Source of the DNA: Deltaproteobacteria bacterium
GTDB lineage: Bacteria; Desulfobacterota; Desulfobacteria; Desulfobacterales; B30-G6
Assembly: GCA_022340465.1 (NCBI GenBank)
Contig: JAJDNW010000024.1
Location: 1-64,000 of the forward strand
DNA: 64,000 nt
Reading direction: 5' to 3'
In this document: positions 26,181-34,573 of the stretch, piece after piece
Numbering within the stretch: position 1 is the stretch's first letter
Layout of the letters: each line of letters opens with the position of its first letter
Notes under the pieces: model-generated
What the model saw: the letters and a program-made list of their open reading frames with translations, nothing else
Told to the model about the DNA's origin: nothing
Database searches by the model: none
Translations under genes and position numbers: made by a program

Positions 26181-27407
26181 TTATTGCAGGCGCTCTTCCA
26201 CGATCCGATCCACGGTAATATCCAGCTTAGCCGCCTCCCTGAGGTAGTAAGCGCGCTGTTGGTCGTCAAGCACTTCGGGCGGGAACAACCCTTTCTGATG
26301 GATTTTGTCGTTCACGAACATCTTGGTGAACAGCGCTCCGCACTGGCCGGTCAGATAGGTTTCGGCTGTTAAACCCGCCTTTTCGAAAGCTTCGGCCACC
26401 CCGGGCGCATTGACGTAATTGTCTATCCGCACCGGCTTGCCATCTTTGGCTCCGTCTACTCGAATCAGGAAGGCGCCTTCTTCGGCCTCCAAGCCTTCGT
26501 CAAGAATGGCTTTGATCTCTTCGGGATATTTGGGTGCCGGGGGCGTCAGCGCAAGGGCCAGATCCATGGGCACGATGGTCGTGCCCTTGACATCCACCGG
26601 CTTGCTGGAGAGCAGCCCCATGCGGTAAAGGGGTTCGGCAAAATCGACGCCAAAGCCGCCATACTTGAAGTAGATGTTCCGGGCGCCCTTGAGGTATTTG
26701 TCGGCCAACAGCCCCATGGTGACCGGTTCGTCGTGGGCGTGTTCCACCATGCGGATTTGTCGGTCGATGCCTCTGAATTTCATCCACATTTCATGGCTGA
26801 AGGGTTCCGTCTCCTTGATCCGCCCGTCCTCGTAGCAGTAGGCCGGGCAGCTCATATCGCCTAAGGCAACTTCAGGGGACCACCAGAAAGGCAAGAAGCG
26901 CTTGGCCCAGACCCCTTCGTATACATGGATCTGGATGGTGTCGCAGGTGTCCATTTTTTCCACGGTTTCCCGTGTGATGACATTGGCCAGACCCGGAGCT
27001 GATCCGGTACTCATCAGGGCCGACAATCCCCTGGCCTCGAATTTGTCACTCCACTCGGTGAGCAGCAGTTCGATGCCTTTGTCAAAAGCAAGGTTCTCGA
27101 ATTCGGCCGCGGCAAAATCCTGGTAGCTTACCTCAGCTTCCAGAGCGGCCTGCAACGCATTGGGCGACAGGACGATGGGCAGGGCGTTAACGATCAGGTC
27201 AACGCCCCGTGCTGCCCGGACGATGTTTTCAACCCTGGTGGCATCCAGCTCGAGCGCCGTGGCCTTTTGCAAGGTGCGCTCCATTTCCTTCACAGCCGCC
27301 ACGTCGTAGTCCGCGCAGACAATCTCAGCCACATTGGGCTCTTCGTTCATCCGCTTGGCTACGGTGCTGCCCTGTGCGCCGGCCCCGAGCAATAACAATT
27401 TTTTCAT
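26181..27407 (-). CDS. saccharopine-dehydrogenase-family oxidoreductase (copy 2)
   Basis: 408 residues from ATG 27407 behind AAGGAACC. Rossmann motif KKLLLLGAGAQGSTVAKRMN (2-21), then IVCADYDVAAVKEMERTL. Shared family blocks include STGSAPGLANVITRETVE and PFWWSPEVALGDMSCPAYC. It is closest to the copy at 37.8-39 kb (both have a VWAKRFLPFWW/IWTNRFIPFWW block) and less like the copy at 12.4 kb. NAD(P)-dependent chemistry on an amino acid or polyamine-like C-N bond is inferred from the family; the substrate is unknown. It is preceded by a highly structured leader (27436-27519). Confidence 0.8.
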   Translation of the reverse strand: MKKLLLLGAGAQGSTVAKRMNEEPNVAEIVCADYDVAAVKEMERTLQKATALELDATRVENIVRAARGVDLIVNALPIVLSPNALQAALEAEVSYQDFAAAEFENLAFDKGIELLLTEWSDKFEARGLSALMSTGSAPGLANVITRETVEKMDTCDTIQIHVYEGVWAKRFLPFWWSPEVALGDMSCPAYCYEDGRIKETEPFSHEMWMKFRGIDRQIRMVEHAHDEPVTMGLLADKYLKGARNIYFKYGGFGVDFAEPLYRMGLLSSKPVDVKGTTIVPMDLALALTPPAPKYPEEIKAILDEGLEAEEGAFLIRVDGAKDGKPVRIDNYVNAPGVAEAFEKAGLTAETYLTGQCGALFTKMFVNDKIHQKGLFPPEVLDDQQRAYYLREAAKLDITVDRIVEERLQ

Positions 27408-27435
27408 TTTTGGTTCCTTATGCAATATGACCCAA

Positions 27436-27519
27436 CCGCTTCAGCGGGAAAGCAATCTCTGACAAGATTGAATCACCCCGCTGTCCACCAGCAGGCATGG
27501 ACGGCGGGGGTGAATTCAA
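27436..27519 (-). other. cluster of three stem-loops between lipoprotein and dehydrogenase genes
   Basis: CCGCT-tc-AGCGG (27436-27447), CAATCT-N6-AGATTG (27453-27470), and a long arm pair TTGAATCACCCCGCTGTCCA (27468-27487) with TGGACGGCGGGGGTGAATTCAA (27498-27519), which pairs almost completely with a two-base bulge and one mismatch. No U-run follows. It may be the 3' end of the lipoprotein transcript or a structured leader of the dehydrogenase gene; no known riboswitch consensus was recognised. Confidence 0.5.
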
Positions 27520-27580
27520 ACGTATAAATTTTGATGTGCTGGCGACAACGTCGCGTTTTATAAACTTGTGGAACACGACG

Positions 27581-27895
27581 TCATTCCTCGTCCCAGCTTT
27601 CTTTGGTATAACCCAGGGCAGTTGCCGCTGCCTGTTCCTCCGGTGTCAATGCGTTCCAGTATTTGTCCTCCGAAGCGGGCTGTTTGGCTTCGCCTTCCCA
27701 GCTGGCTTCATTCCATCCCAATACTTTCCACAGATCTTGCTCCGCAGGTGTCATGTCCGTCCAAGCGCAATCTTCCCAAAATTGGAGATCGTCCGTACGC
27801 ACCATGTTCGGGTCCAGTTTTCCCGAGCTCGCACAACCAAAGAGCAGGGCGACACTCATCAACACAACCATTACAAAAGCAACTCTTGTTTTCAT
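27581..27895 (-). CDS. small lipoprotein with a tandem Trp-rich repeat
   Basis: 104 residues. Lipoprotein signal with lipobox LLFGC (Cys 21), so the mature protein is about 84 residues and membrane-anchored. It contains two copies of a ~25-residue unit: residues 43-69 (TDMTPAEQDLWKVLGWNEAS) and 78-104 (NALTPEEQAAATALGYTKES), each of the form W-x4-TPxEQxxxxxLG[WY]xxxSW. I know of similar repeats in marine bacterial and algal proteins, without a function. The ribosome site GGAGGACG precedes the start. It stands alone between the ABC operon and the dehydrogenase gene. Confidence 0.75.
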   Translation of the reverse strand: MKTRVAFVMVVLMSVALLFGCASSGKLDPNMVRTDDLQFWEDCAWTDMTPAEQDLWKVLGWNEASWEGEAKQPASEDKYWNALTPEEQAAATALGYTKESWDEE

Positions 27896-28032
27896 TTTCG
27901 TCCTCCTTGTTTTTGGTTATATCAGCCGTCATGGTCTTGCTGCGCTGCAGCATCATGACTTCCGACAGTAATATCGGTGCAAAGCGGTGGAGTTGGCCTG
28001 TTCGATGACAACCGTCATCTAATGTTGCGTTC

Positions 28033-29061
28033 CTATCGTTTTGCAGGCCATGCGCCACTGTCACGCCCTTCAATCAAGGAGCATGAGGCAAAATGGCCGT
28101 CACCTACCTGCACCATTTTCGGTTGGCCGGTTCGGCACAACTTGCTGCGTTCCAAACAGCGGGGTTCGAAGCTGCAGCAGCCGATGGTGTCCTCCGGCAT
28201 GATAGGCACATACCCACGGATGGGAAGCTCGCGTGTCTTGGCCGTCGGGTCGGGCACGGGGACCGCCGAGATCAGAGCCCTTGTATACGGATGACACGGG
28301 TGGTTGATGATCGTCTCCGTGGGCCCGACTTCCAGGATTTTTCCCAGATACATGATGGCAATCCTGTCACAAACATAGCGTGCCGTGATCAAATCGTGGG
28401 TAATATAGATAAAGGAAATGCCATATTTGTCCCGCATTTTCAGAATAAGATCCAGAATGCCGATTCTGACCGACACATCCAGCATGGATACGGACTCGTC
28501 GGCAATCACCAGCTTGGGCTGCAGGATCAGCACCCGTCCGATGCTCACACGCTGCAGCTGTCCACCACTTAAAAGCGCCGGATACTTGTCCCAGTACTCG
28601 TCCACCGGATGAAGGCCCACTTCCGCAAGAGTCCGGGTAATGAGCTCGTCTTCGGCGGCCTTGCCGTTTGCCAGACTGTGAATCCGGATGGTCTGCCGCA
28701 GGGTTTCCGAAACGGTTCGCCGGGGATTCAGGGAACCGAAAGGGTCCTGAAAAATCATCTGCATTTTTCGGCGATACGGTTTAAAGCTGCTTTTTCCCAG
28801 AGCATCCACCCGGGTGTCGTCGAAATATATTTTTCCCCCAGTGGGTTCGACAAGCTTCAGAATCGTGCGGCTCATGGTGGACTTGCCGCAACCGCTCTCC
28901 CCCACGAAACCCAGGATCTCGCCCCGGCCCACGTGAAAGCTGATATTGTCCACCGCCCTGATATATGAACCCTCCCTGCCGGCCAGCCTGGACAGCAATC
29001 CGCTTCTCAGGGAAAAATACTTTTTCAGGTTTTCTATTCTTAAAATATGATTGGTAGCCAT
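28033..29061 (-). CDS. dppF: peptide/amine ABC transporter ATP-binding protein (DppF/OppF type)
   Basis: 342 residues. Walker A GESGCGKSTMSRTILKL, ABC signature LSGGQLQRVSIGR and Walker B LVIADESVSMLDVS are all present; DESVSMLD replaces the more usual DEPVSALD. The C-terminal Cys-containing extension (CCSFEPRCLERSKLC) is the [Fe-S]-type motif of the Dpp/Opp ATPases. It forms a heterodimer with the DppD-like protein and powers import through DppB/DppC. It is the last gene of the five-gene importer operon, separated from the DppD gene by 180 bases. Confidence 0.9.
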   Translation of the reverse strand: MATNHILRIENLKKYFSLRSGLLSRLAGREGSYIRAVDNISFHVGRGEILGFVGESGCGKSTMSRTILKLVEPTGGKIYFDDTRVDALGKSSFKPYRRKMQMIFQDPFGSLNPRRTVSETLRQTIRIHSLANGKAAEDELITRTLAEVGLHPVDEYWDKYPALLSGGQLQRVSIGRVLILQPKLVIADESVSMLDVSVRIGILDLILKMRDKYGISFIYITHDLITARYVCDRIAIMYLGKILEVGPTETIINHPCHPYTRALISAVPVPDPTAKTRELPIRGYVPIMPEDTIGCCSFEPRCLERSKLCRTGQPKMVQVGDGHFASCSLIEGRDSGAWPAKR

Positions 29062-29109
29062 TGTGTCTCTTTATATGTCCTATACGGGATAAAAGGCGCA
29101 AACCAGCGA

Positions 29110-29128
29110 CCGCCGGCTGAGCCGGTGG
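29110..29128 (-). other. stem-loop in the dppD-dppF spacer
   Basis: CCACCGGC-TCA-GCCGGCGG on the minus strand, eight pairs with one mismatch and a three-base loop, lying 50-70 bases before the dppF start. Further GGGCCC-rich sequence lies nearer dppD. There is no U-run. The 180-base gap is unusual inside an otherwise tightly packed operon and may attenuate dppF expression. Confidence 0.4.
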
Positions 29129-29241
29129 CTTATTAAGGGAGTTATCTGCTGTTAGATCCTGGCCCTCATTTGACCATCTACATATGCCGACAGCTGAGGA
29201 AAACCCCTTGAGCCCTTGGGCCCTGGGCCCCTCGAATCCTG

Positions 29242-30192
29242 TTATTCTATCAAATGACACGCCACGCGCCGGCCCGCCATCTCCCTTGCTTCAGGTTCGG
29301 CTTCACTGCACACGTCCATGGCATGGTTGCAGCGCGGTGCAAAACGGCATCCGTCCGGCGGGTCGATCAACCGGGGAGGCGCGCCGGGAATGCTTTTCAA
29401 CCGCTTCTTTTCACCCTTCAAACTGGGATAAGCGCCGATCAGCGCCTGGCTGTAGGGGTGCATGGGCCGCTGGTACAACTCAACGGTGTCGGCCTCTTCC
29501 ATAAGTTTGCCGGCATACATGACCGCAACCCTGTCACAGGTTTCCGCCACCACGGAAAGGTCGTGGGAGATAAACACCGATGTCAGGTGCAACTCCTGTT
29601 TGAGGTTATTGAGCATACTCAATATTTGCCGCTGCACGATTACATCCAGACCGGTGGTGGGCTCGTCCAATATCAACAGTTTGGGATTGCAGGCCGTTGC
29701 AATGGCCACCATGGCCCGTTGTTTCATGCCGCCGCTGAATTCATGGGGATAGCTGTCGACCCTTTTTTCATTGATGCCCACCAGGTTAAGCTGGTTCCGG
29801 GCTCTTGCCAGAGCCGCTTTCTTCGTGACCGGCTCATGTTCCACGATCAGCTCCGTAATCTGCCGGCCGATGGTCATCACCGGATTCAGGGCGTTTTGGG
29901 CTTCCTGCCTGACAATGGCGATGTGTTTTCCGCGAAGCCGCCGGATCTTTTCGTCGTTCATGCTGACGATATCAGACCCGTTGAAAAGGATTTTTCCTCC
30001 AACAATGCGCCCGGGCGGTTTGACAAAACGCATGATGGCCATAGCCATGGTTGTCTTGCCGCAGCCGGACTCTCCGATGAGACCCAGGGTTTGGTTCTTT
30101 TCGATCTGTAGACTGACCCCGTCAACCGCTTTGGCCGGCCCGCGGAACGTTAAAAACTGGATTTTTAAATCCTGTACATCGATTAACGCCAT
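29242..30192 (-). CDS. dppD: peptide/amine ABC transporter ATP-binding protein (DppD/OppD type)
   Basis: 316 residues. Walker A GESGCGKTTMAMAIMRF, signature FSGGMKQRAMVAIA, Walker B LLILDEPTTGLDV, followed by the H-loop in VFISHDLSVVAET. The C-terminal cysteine cluster CRFAPRCNHAMDVC is the Dpp/Opp-specific motif. It works as a heterodimer with the DppF-like ATPase at the inner membrane. It starts six bases after the DppC gene, so translation is probably coupled. Confidence 0.92.
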   Translation of the reverse strand: MALIDVQDLKIQFLTFRGPAKAVDGVSLQIEKNQTLGLIGESGCGKTTMAMAIMRFVKPPGRIVGGKILFNGSDIVSMNDEKIRRLRGKHIAIVRQEAQNALNPVMTIGRQITELIVEHEPVTKKAALARARNQLNLVGINEKRVDSYPHEFSGGMKQRAMVAIATACNPKLLILDEPTTGLDVIVQRQILSMLNNLKQELHLTSVFISHDLSVVAETCDRVAVMYAGKLMEEADTVELYQRPMHPYSQALIGAYPSLKGEKKRLKSIPGAPPRLIDPPDGCRFAPRCNHAMDVCSEAEPEAREMAGRRVACHLIE

Positions 30193-30198
30193 TGAATT

Positions 30199-31077
30199 TT
30201 AGAATCCTTTTTTCTCTTTATAGCCGGGCTCCAGGACATCGCTGACCGCTGTTCCGAGAAGACTGAAGCTCACGATAAGGGCCACGATGCTGACGATGGG
30301 CGGCAGCACCCACCACATGGAACGGGCAATTACGCCGGATTCGAAGGCATAGTGCAGCATCATGCCCCAACTGATGCTGGTGGGGTCGCCCAGACCGAGG
30401 AAGCTCAAAACCGCTTCGGCGTATATGGCTTCGGTGATCATGATCACCGCCTGGGCAAACATCAGGGGAACCACATTGGGCAGAATCTCACCAAACATCA
30501 GACGCATGCTGCCGGCCCCGATGCACCGAGATGCCTCCACAAAGGGCCTCTCCTTGAGCGAAAGGACCTGGGATCGAACGACACGTGCCGTGGTAGGCCA
30601 GCTCACCAAGCTTACAACCAGGATGATATTCCACATGCTGGGTCCCAGAACAGCCGCCAGAACGATCATCAGGGGCAGCTCCGGCAGCATCATGAAAAAA
30701 TCCACGATGCGCATGAGCACTTCTTCCAGTATCCTGCCATAAAATCCGGCAATCAGACCCACCAGCGTACCGGACACCACCGTGATAAGGGCGGCCACAA
30801 ACCCGACGGTCAGTGAAATCCTGGAGCCGAAAATGGTCTGGCTCCAGATATCCCTAGCCAGATCGTCGGTCCCGAACCAAAAATTCGGGGAGGGCGACTG
30901 AAGAATGTCTTCGACAGCACCGGTTCGCGCGGGGTCGACCGTTCCCAGAAAAGACGCAAAGACCGCCATGAACAAAAATATCGAAATAACGACAAATCCT
31001 GCCAGTCCCATCCTGTGGCTGAAAAGGAGTTTGAAAAATATTCTCAGTTTTTCAAGTTTAATAGTCAACTGATTCAT
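30199..31077 (-). CDS. dppC: ABC transporter permease (DppC/OppC type)
   Basis: 292 residues with an N-terminal helix (GLAGFVVISIFLFMAVFASF), the periplasmic FWFGTDDLARDIWSQTIFG motif typical of DppC, and five further helices. The ATPase-contact EAA loop reads EASRCIGAGSMRLMFGEILP. It forms the membrane channel with DppB. It is eight bases after the DppB gene. The C-terminus, SDVLEPGYKEKKGF, lies in the cytoplasm. Confidence 0.9.
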   Translation of the reverse strand: MNQLTIKLEKLRIFFKLLFSHRMGLAGFVVISIFLFMAVFASFLGTVDPARTGAVEDILQSPSPNFWFGTDDLARDIWSQTIFGSRISLTVGFVAALITVVSGTLVGLIAGFYGRILEEVLMRIVDFFMMLPELPLMIVLAAVLGPSMWNIILVVSLVSWPTTARVVRSQVLSLKERPFVEASRCIGAGSMRLMFGEILPNVVPLMFAQAVIMITEAIYAEAVLSFLGLGDPTSISWGMMLHYAFESGVIARSMWWVLPPIVSIVALIVSFSLLGTAVSDVLEPGYKEKKGF

Positions 31078-31085
31078 GGCCGCTC

Positions 31086-32060
31086 CTATCCGCTCACCTT
31101 GATCCGGGGGTCGATGTATCCGTAAATCAGATCGATCACCAGATTGGCCAGAACCACGGAAAAGGCAAACAGCAGGAATACGCCCTGCAGCAATGGATAA
31201 TCGCGATGCGATACGGCGTCATACACCAGCCGCCCCACACCCGGCCAAGAGAAAACTGTCTCGGCCTCGATGACACCGGCCACGGCAAACCCCAGGTTGA
31301 CACCTGTGATGGTCACCACCGGCAGCAAGGCATTTCGCAGCGCATGATTTTTCAGAATTCTGAATTTTTTGAGTCCCTTGGAGTAGGCCGTGGTAATGTA
31401 CTCCTGGCCCATGACTTCGATCATCGAGCTTCGGGTGAGCAATACGTATTCTCCCACATACCAGATCACGATGGAAAGGGCCGGCAGGAACAAATGCCAT
31501 AGAACGTCCCACACCAGCTCGGCGCCTTCATACAGCGACGCCGGTGTAGCGATACCGCCCAGCGGGAAGATGGCGATGTGATAAGCAAACACCAGCAGCA
31601 GTATGATTCCCAATGCAAAGGTAGGGATCGAATACATGGTCAGCGACGCTGTCAGGATAAACGTGTCCAGTCTCGTCCCGCTTTTCCAACCGGACAACGC
31701 CCCTAGAGCCACACCCAGAAAAACAGCGATTATCAGGGCTGTGACCACCAACAGCAGGGTGGCCGGAATTTTGGCGGCGATCACCTCCAATACGGGCCGC
31801 CGGTGTGAAAATGACTGCCCCAGATCCCCCCGGGCCATCCCCTTGACGTAGGCCACGAACTGGCCGCTCAACGGTTTGTCCAAACCGAAGGTCTGCTTCA
31901 TCTCCTCCAGCTTTTCAGCGCTGACCCGGGGGTCCCGGAACATTATTCGCACCGGGTCTCCGGGGGCCATTCTGAAGATGACGAAGTTGACGCACACGAT
32001 GGCGACGATGGTCAGGCAGGCCGCCACGACTTTGCGGAGAATGAATCCTTTTAACCCCAA
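31086..32060 (-). CDS. dppB: ABC transporter permease (DppB/OppB type)
   Basis: 324 residues if translation begins at TTG 32060, giving the expected MGLKGFILRKVVAACLTIVA start; earlier in-frame starts would add a charged leader unlike the family. MAPGDPVRIMFRDPRVS, the periplasmic loop and the EAA-type loop TTAYSKGLKKFRILKNHALR are diagnostic. Six helices are expected. It pairs with DppC. About 97 bases separate it from the binding-protein gene upstream, a common arrangement that lets the binding protein be made in excess. Confidence 0.87.
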   Translation of the reverse strand: MGLKGFILRKVVAACLTIVAIVCVNFVIFRMAPGDPVRIMFRDPRVSAEKLEEMKQTFGLDKPLSGQFVAYVKGMARGDLGQSFSHRRPVLEVIAAKIPATLLLVVTALIIAVFLGVALGALSGWKSGTRLDTFILTASLTMYSIPTFALGIILLLVFAYHIAIFPLGGIATPASLYEGAELVWDVLWHLFLPALSIVIWYVGEYVLLTRSSMIEVMGQEYITTAYSKGLKKFRILKNHALRNALLPVVTITGVNLGFAVAGVIEAETVFSWPGVGRLVYDAVSHRDYPLLQGVFLLFAFSVVLANLVIDLIYGYIDPRIKVSG

Positions 32061-32157
32061 TATGAATACCCCTATGATAAGAGACCTCAAAGGCACAAGG
32101 AGCACGCAGTGATTTTTCCTGGATTGCCCCCTGCGGCCTTGTGGTCGAAAACACGGT

Positions 32158-33801
32158 CTACTTTTTCGGTCGGATCTTGAAATAGGTCCAGGCGTTGATC
32201 CACGACGAAAAGCCGCCCATGCAGGCCACATGGCCTTCGAACTTGTCTGTGCGGTAAGGATCGATCATGTCCGCTCTAATCAGCAAGGCATAGGGAAGGT
32301 CCTCGGCGACGATTTCCTGAAGCTTGAAGGTCAGCGCCTTCCGCTTTTGCGGATCGACCTCCGAATTCATGGCGTCGAGGGTCTTGTCGAACTCGGGATT
32401 GTCGTAATAGGACTGATTCCACCCCGAGCCCCCATGGTTGTAGCCCCTGACGAACTCCCAGATCCAGGAACCGTTGGGGCCGGGCTCTTCGCTGGACACG
32501 GATATGTCGAACTGGTCGTCGGTGGGGGTGTAGATGAACTGGTAATAGGTATCCAGATCGACTACCTTCAGTTTGATTTCGATACCGATGTCCTTGAGCT
32601 GCTCCTTGACCACCTTGGCCAGCTTGACCTCGTCCGGCCAGGCAGATGGAACCAAAAAGTCGAAAGACATGGTTTTTCCGGTCTTTTTATCCGTACGGTA
32701 ACCGTCGCCGTCGGCATCCACATAGCCGGCCTGTTCCAACATCTGGCGGGCCTTGTCGGCGTTGTGTGTATACTTGGGAAGGTCGGGATTATAGGTGTCC
32801 ATTTCAGGATAAATGAAGCTGTAAGCCGGCTTGGCATGCCCCAGGTACACCATCTGGATCATGCGGTCGCGGTCGATGGCGTACATGATTGCCTGCCGCA
32901 CCAGTTTGTCCTGGATAGCGTTTTCCTTGTGAAGATTAAAGGAAAACCACAGCAGGGCAATGCCCGGGGATATTTTCACATCGATATTATCGGCCTTTTT
33001 ATAATCTTCATAGGATACCGAAGGCGCACCATTGTAGCCGATAAATTCGATATCACCTTTTTTCATGGCCATGCTGATGGCATCCTGACTGCCGTAGCTT
33101 TTGAAAACCACTTCATCCACAGCCGGGACGTGCCCCCAGTACTTTTCGTTCTTGACCATCCATATGTACTCACCGCCCTTGAATTTTTTCAGCTTGAAAG
33201 GCCCGGAACCGATGCATTTTTTGTTTTCGAATTTGCCCAGTTTTCTCTTGTGGGATTTCCAGATGTGTTCCGGCAGCACCGGCATCCACGAAGCCGGTGG
33301 GTACTTGCCGGGCCACTTGGCCGCAAGGGTGAACTCAAGCGTGTAGTCATCGATGATCTTAATCGACGTTTTATCTTCGATATCATTGTCCGGGTAATCC
33401 CAGGCCGGGTTGGATTTTGGCAGGTACCACAAAGTAAAAGCCACGTCCCTGGCGGTCACCGGTTTACCGTCATGAAATTTGGCATTCTTCACCAGGTAGA
33501 ATCGCCAGGTCTGATAGTCATCCGTCTCCCAGCGTTCGACGATCATGGGCAGGGGATCATAATCGGGTGCCGGCCCCATGATCCAGAGCTGGTCGTAAAC
33601 CAGCGGCCAGAAAACGGCTCCCATCTCGGTGTACTGCATGGCTTCGCCCATCTGAAGGTTCTCAAGCGCTTCTTCAGCCGTAAAACCTACGCTGAGCCGG
33701 TATTTTTTTGCATGCACATTTGAAGAAAAGGCGAACAGCAATAAACAGATGCCGATTAGACATACTGCCGCCCACGATCCATTCCGCAGTCTTTCCACCA
33801 T
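32158..33801 (-). CDS. periplasmic substrate-binding protein, SBP_bac_5 family
   Basis: 547 residues. A signal peptide (about 1-32, hydrophobic AAVCLIGICLLLFAFSSNVH, then AKK) targets it to the periplasm. The body is the peptide/nickel/amine-binding family 5 fold: ERWETDDYQTWRFYLVKNAKF, DGKPVTARDVAFTLWYLP and AIMYAIDRDRMIQMVYLGHA. The ligand could be a peptide, betaine or polyamine; sequence alone does not tell. It heads the importer operon, with GGAGGC before its start, and is preceded by a TTGACA-type promoter. Neighbouring Lrp, amidohydrolase and putrescine aminotransferase genes favour a nitrogenous ligand. Confidence 0.9.
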   Translation of the reverse strand: MVERLRNGSWAAVCLIGICLLLFAFSSNVHAKKYRLSVGFTAEEALENLQMGEAMQYTEMGAVFWPLVYDQLWIMGPAPDYDPLPMIVERWETDDYQTWRFYLVKNAKFHDGKPVTARDVAFTLWYLPKSNPAWDYPDNDIEDKTSIKIIDDYTLEFTLAAKWPGKYPPASWMPVLPEHIWKSHKRKLGKFENKKCIGSGPFKLKKFKGGEYIWMVKNEKYWGHVPAVDEVVFKSYGSQDAISMAMKKGDIEFIGYNGAPSVSYEDYKKADNIDVKISPGIALLWFSFNLHKENAIQDKLVRQAIMYAIDRDRMIQMVYLGHAKPAYSFIYPEMDTYNPDLPKYTHNADKARQMLEQAGYVDADGDGYRTDKKTGKTMSFDFLVPSAWPDEVKLAKVVKEQLKDIGIEIKLKVVDLDTYYQFIYTPTDDQFDISVSSEEPGPNGSWIWEFVRGYNHGGSGWNQSYYDNPEFDKTLDAMNSEVDPQKRKALTFKLQEIVAEDLPYALLIRADMIDPYRTDKFEGHVACMGGFSSWINAWTYFKIRPKK

Positions 33802-33836
33802 GTTCGGCCTCCTTTGATTGTGACGTTGAATAAAAC

Positions 33837-33865
33837 ATTCTTTCTAATATTGCTGACCATGTCAA
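33837..33865 (-). promoter_or_regulatory. candidate promoter of the ABC importer operon
   Basis: Minus strand: TTGACA (33865-33860), 17 bases, then AAGAAT (33842-33837). The -35 is perfect and the -10 is four of six. It lies 36 bases before the binding-protein start. Confidence 0.4.
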
Positions 33866-33898
33866 ACCGGACCGCAATGTCGATTGGCCCGTCTATGG

Positions 33899-34378
33899 TT
33901 AGTCCCAGGCCGTGCCGTAATCGTTTTTTTCTTTTATCAGGTCCACCATTAGGGACGTTTCCGTGGACAACACCCCGTCGATTTTGCTTATCTTGTGAAA
34001 AATCAGATCCTGCAGCTCCTTCATGGAGCGCACAGCAAAATCCACATCGATATCGGCTCCGCCCGTGGTCAATGCGATCCAGATCAGTTCGTCGATCTTT
34101 GCCAACTCGCCGGTAACGTGATCGGTTTTTTTCAGATCGATGCGGATTTTCAGATTGCCGCAAACCTCGAATCCCAAGTTAATGGGGTTGCCCACCGCCA
34201 CGACCCGGATAATGCCGCTGTCCAAAATGCGTTTGAGACGCGTTCTCACGGTAGCTTCCGAGGTGCCCAATTTCTGTGCGATGGCAGTGTTGGACATGCG
34301 TCCGTCCTTCTGGAGAAGCCGTACCAGCTTGCAGTCCAGACGATCAAGCCGGCCATTGTTTTTGTCGGTTTTTCCCAT
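33899..34378 (-). CDS. Lrp/AsnC-family regulator
   Basis: 159 residues from ATG 34378 (TTG 34384 is the alternative). HTH LDRLDCKLVRLLQKDGRMSN, then SEATVRTRLKRIL (about 10-70), followed by the RAM domain. It resembles the two other Lrp proteins of the window (IRVVAVGNPINLGFEV) but diverges in the effector half, suggesting a different ligand. It lies between the importer operon (same strand, 97 bases downstream) and the divergent amidohydrolase/aminotransferase/dehydrogenase operon, so it is well placed to control both. Confidence 0.9.
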   Translation of the reverse strand: MGKTDKNNGRLDRLDCKLVRLLQKDGRMSNTAIAQKLGTSEATVRTRLKRILDSGIIRVVAVGNPINLGFEVCGNLKIRIDLKKTDHVTGELAKIDELIWIALTTGGADIDVDFAVRSMKELQDLIFHKISKIDGVLSTETSLMVDLIKEKNDYGTAWD

Positions 34379-34447
34379 AGTCAATTATATGGATGGAAAA
34401 CGATAATAATTTTCTGTATATTTCCGAAATTCGTTGTTATTTAATTT

Positions 34448-34477
34448 TATATTTGCACCATTCGATGGATTTGTCAA
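34448..34477 (-). promoter_or_regulatory. candidate promoter of the Lrp gene
   Basis: TTGACA (34477-34472) and AATATA (34453-34448) on the minus strand with an 18-base spacer, about 70 bases before the coding start. Its -35 box is one arm of the dyad at 34470-34493. Confidence 0.5.
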
Positions 34478-34493
34478 ATAATTTCTTGACAAA
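34470..34493. promoter_or_regulatory. 8+8 dyad made of two face-to-face -35 boxes
   Basis: TTTGTCAA-ATAATTTC-TTGACAAA is a perfect inverted repeat. Each arm contains a TTGACA hexamer, one reading towards the Lrp gene and one towards the amidohydrolase gene. The plus-direction -10 (TACCCA, 34509-34514, 17-base spacer) is weak, as expected of an activated promoter. One regulator bound here would control both directions. Confidence 0.5.
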
Positions 34494-34573
34494 AAATAGG
34501 GCCTGGGATACCCAAATATCATCGGTTGCCGTGCGATTGTTTGGGTGCGCATGGTAACGCCTGAAGGAATACA

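Noticed and set aside
32230-33723. 497-residue open frame on the plus strand
   Set aside because: Antisense shadow of the first ABC binding protein; no start signal or family match.
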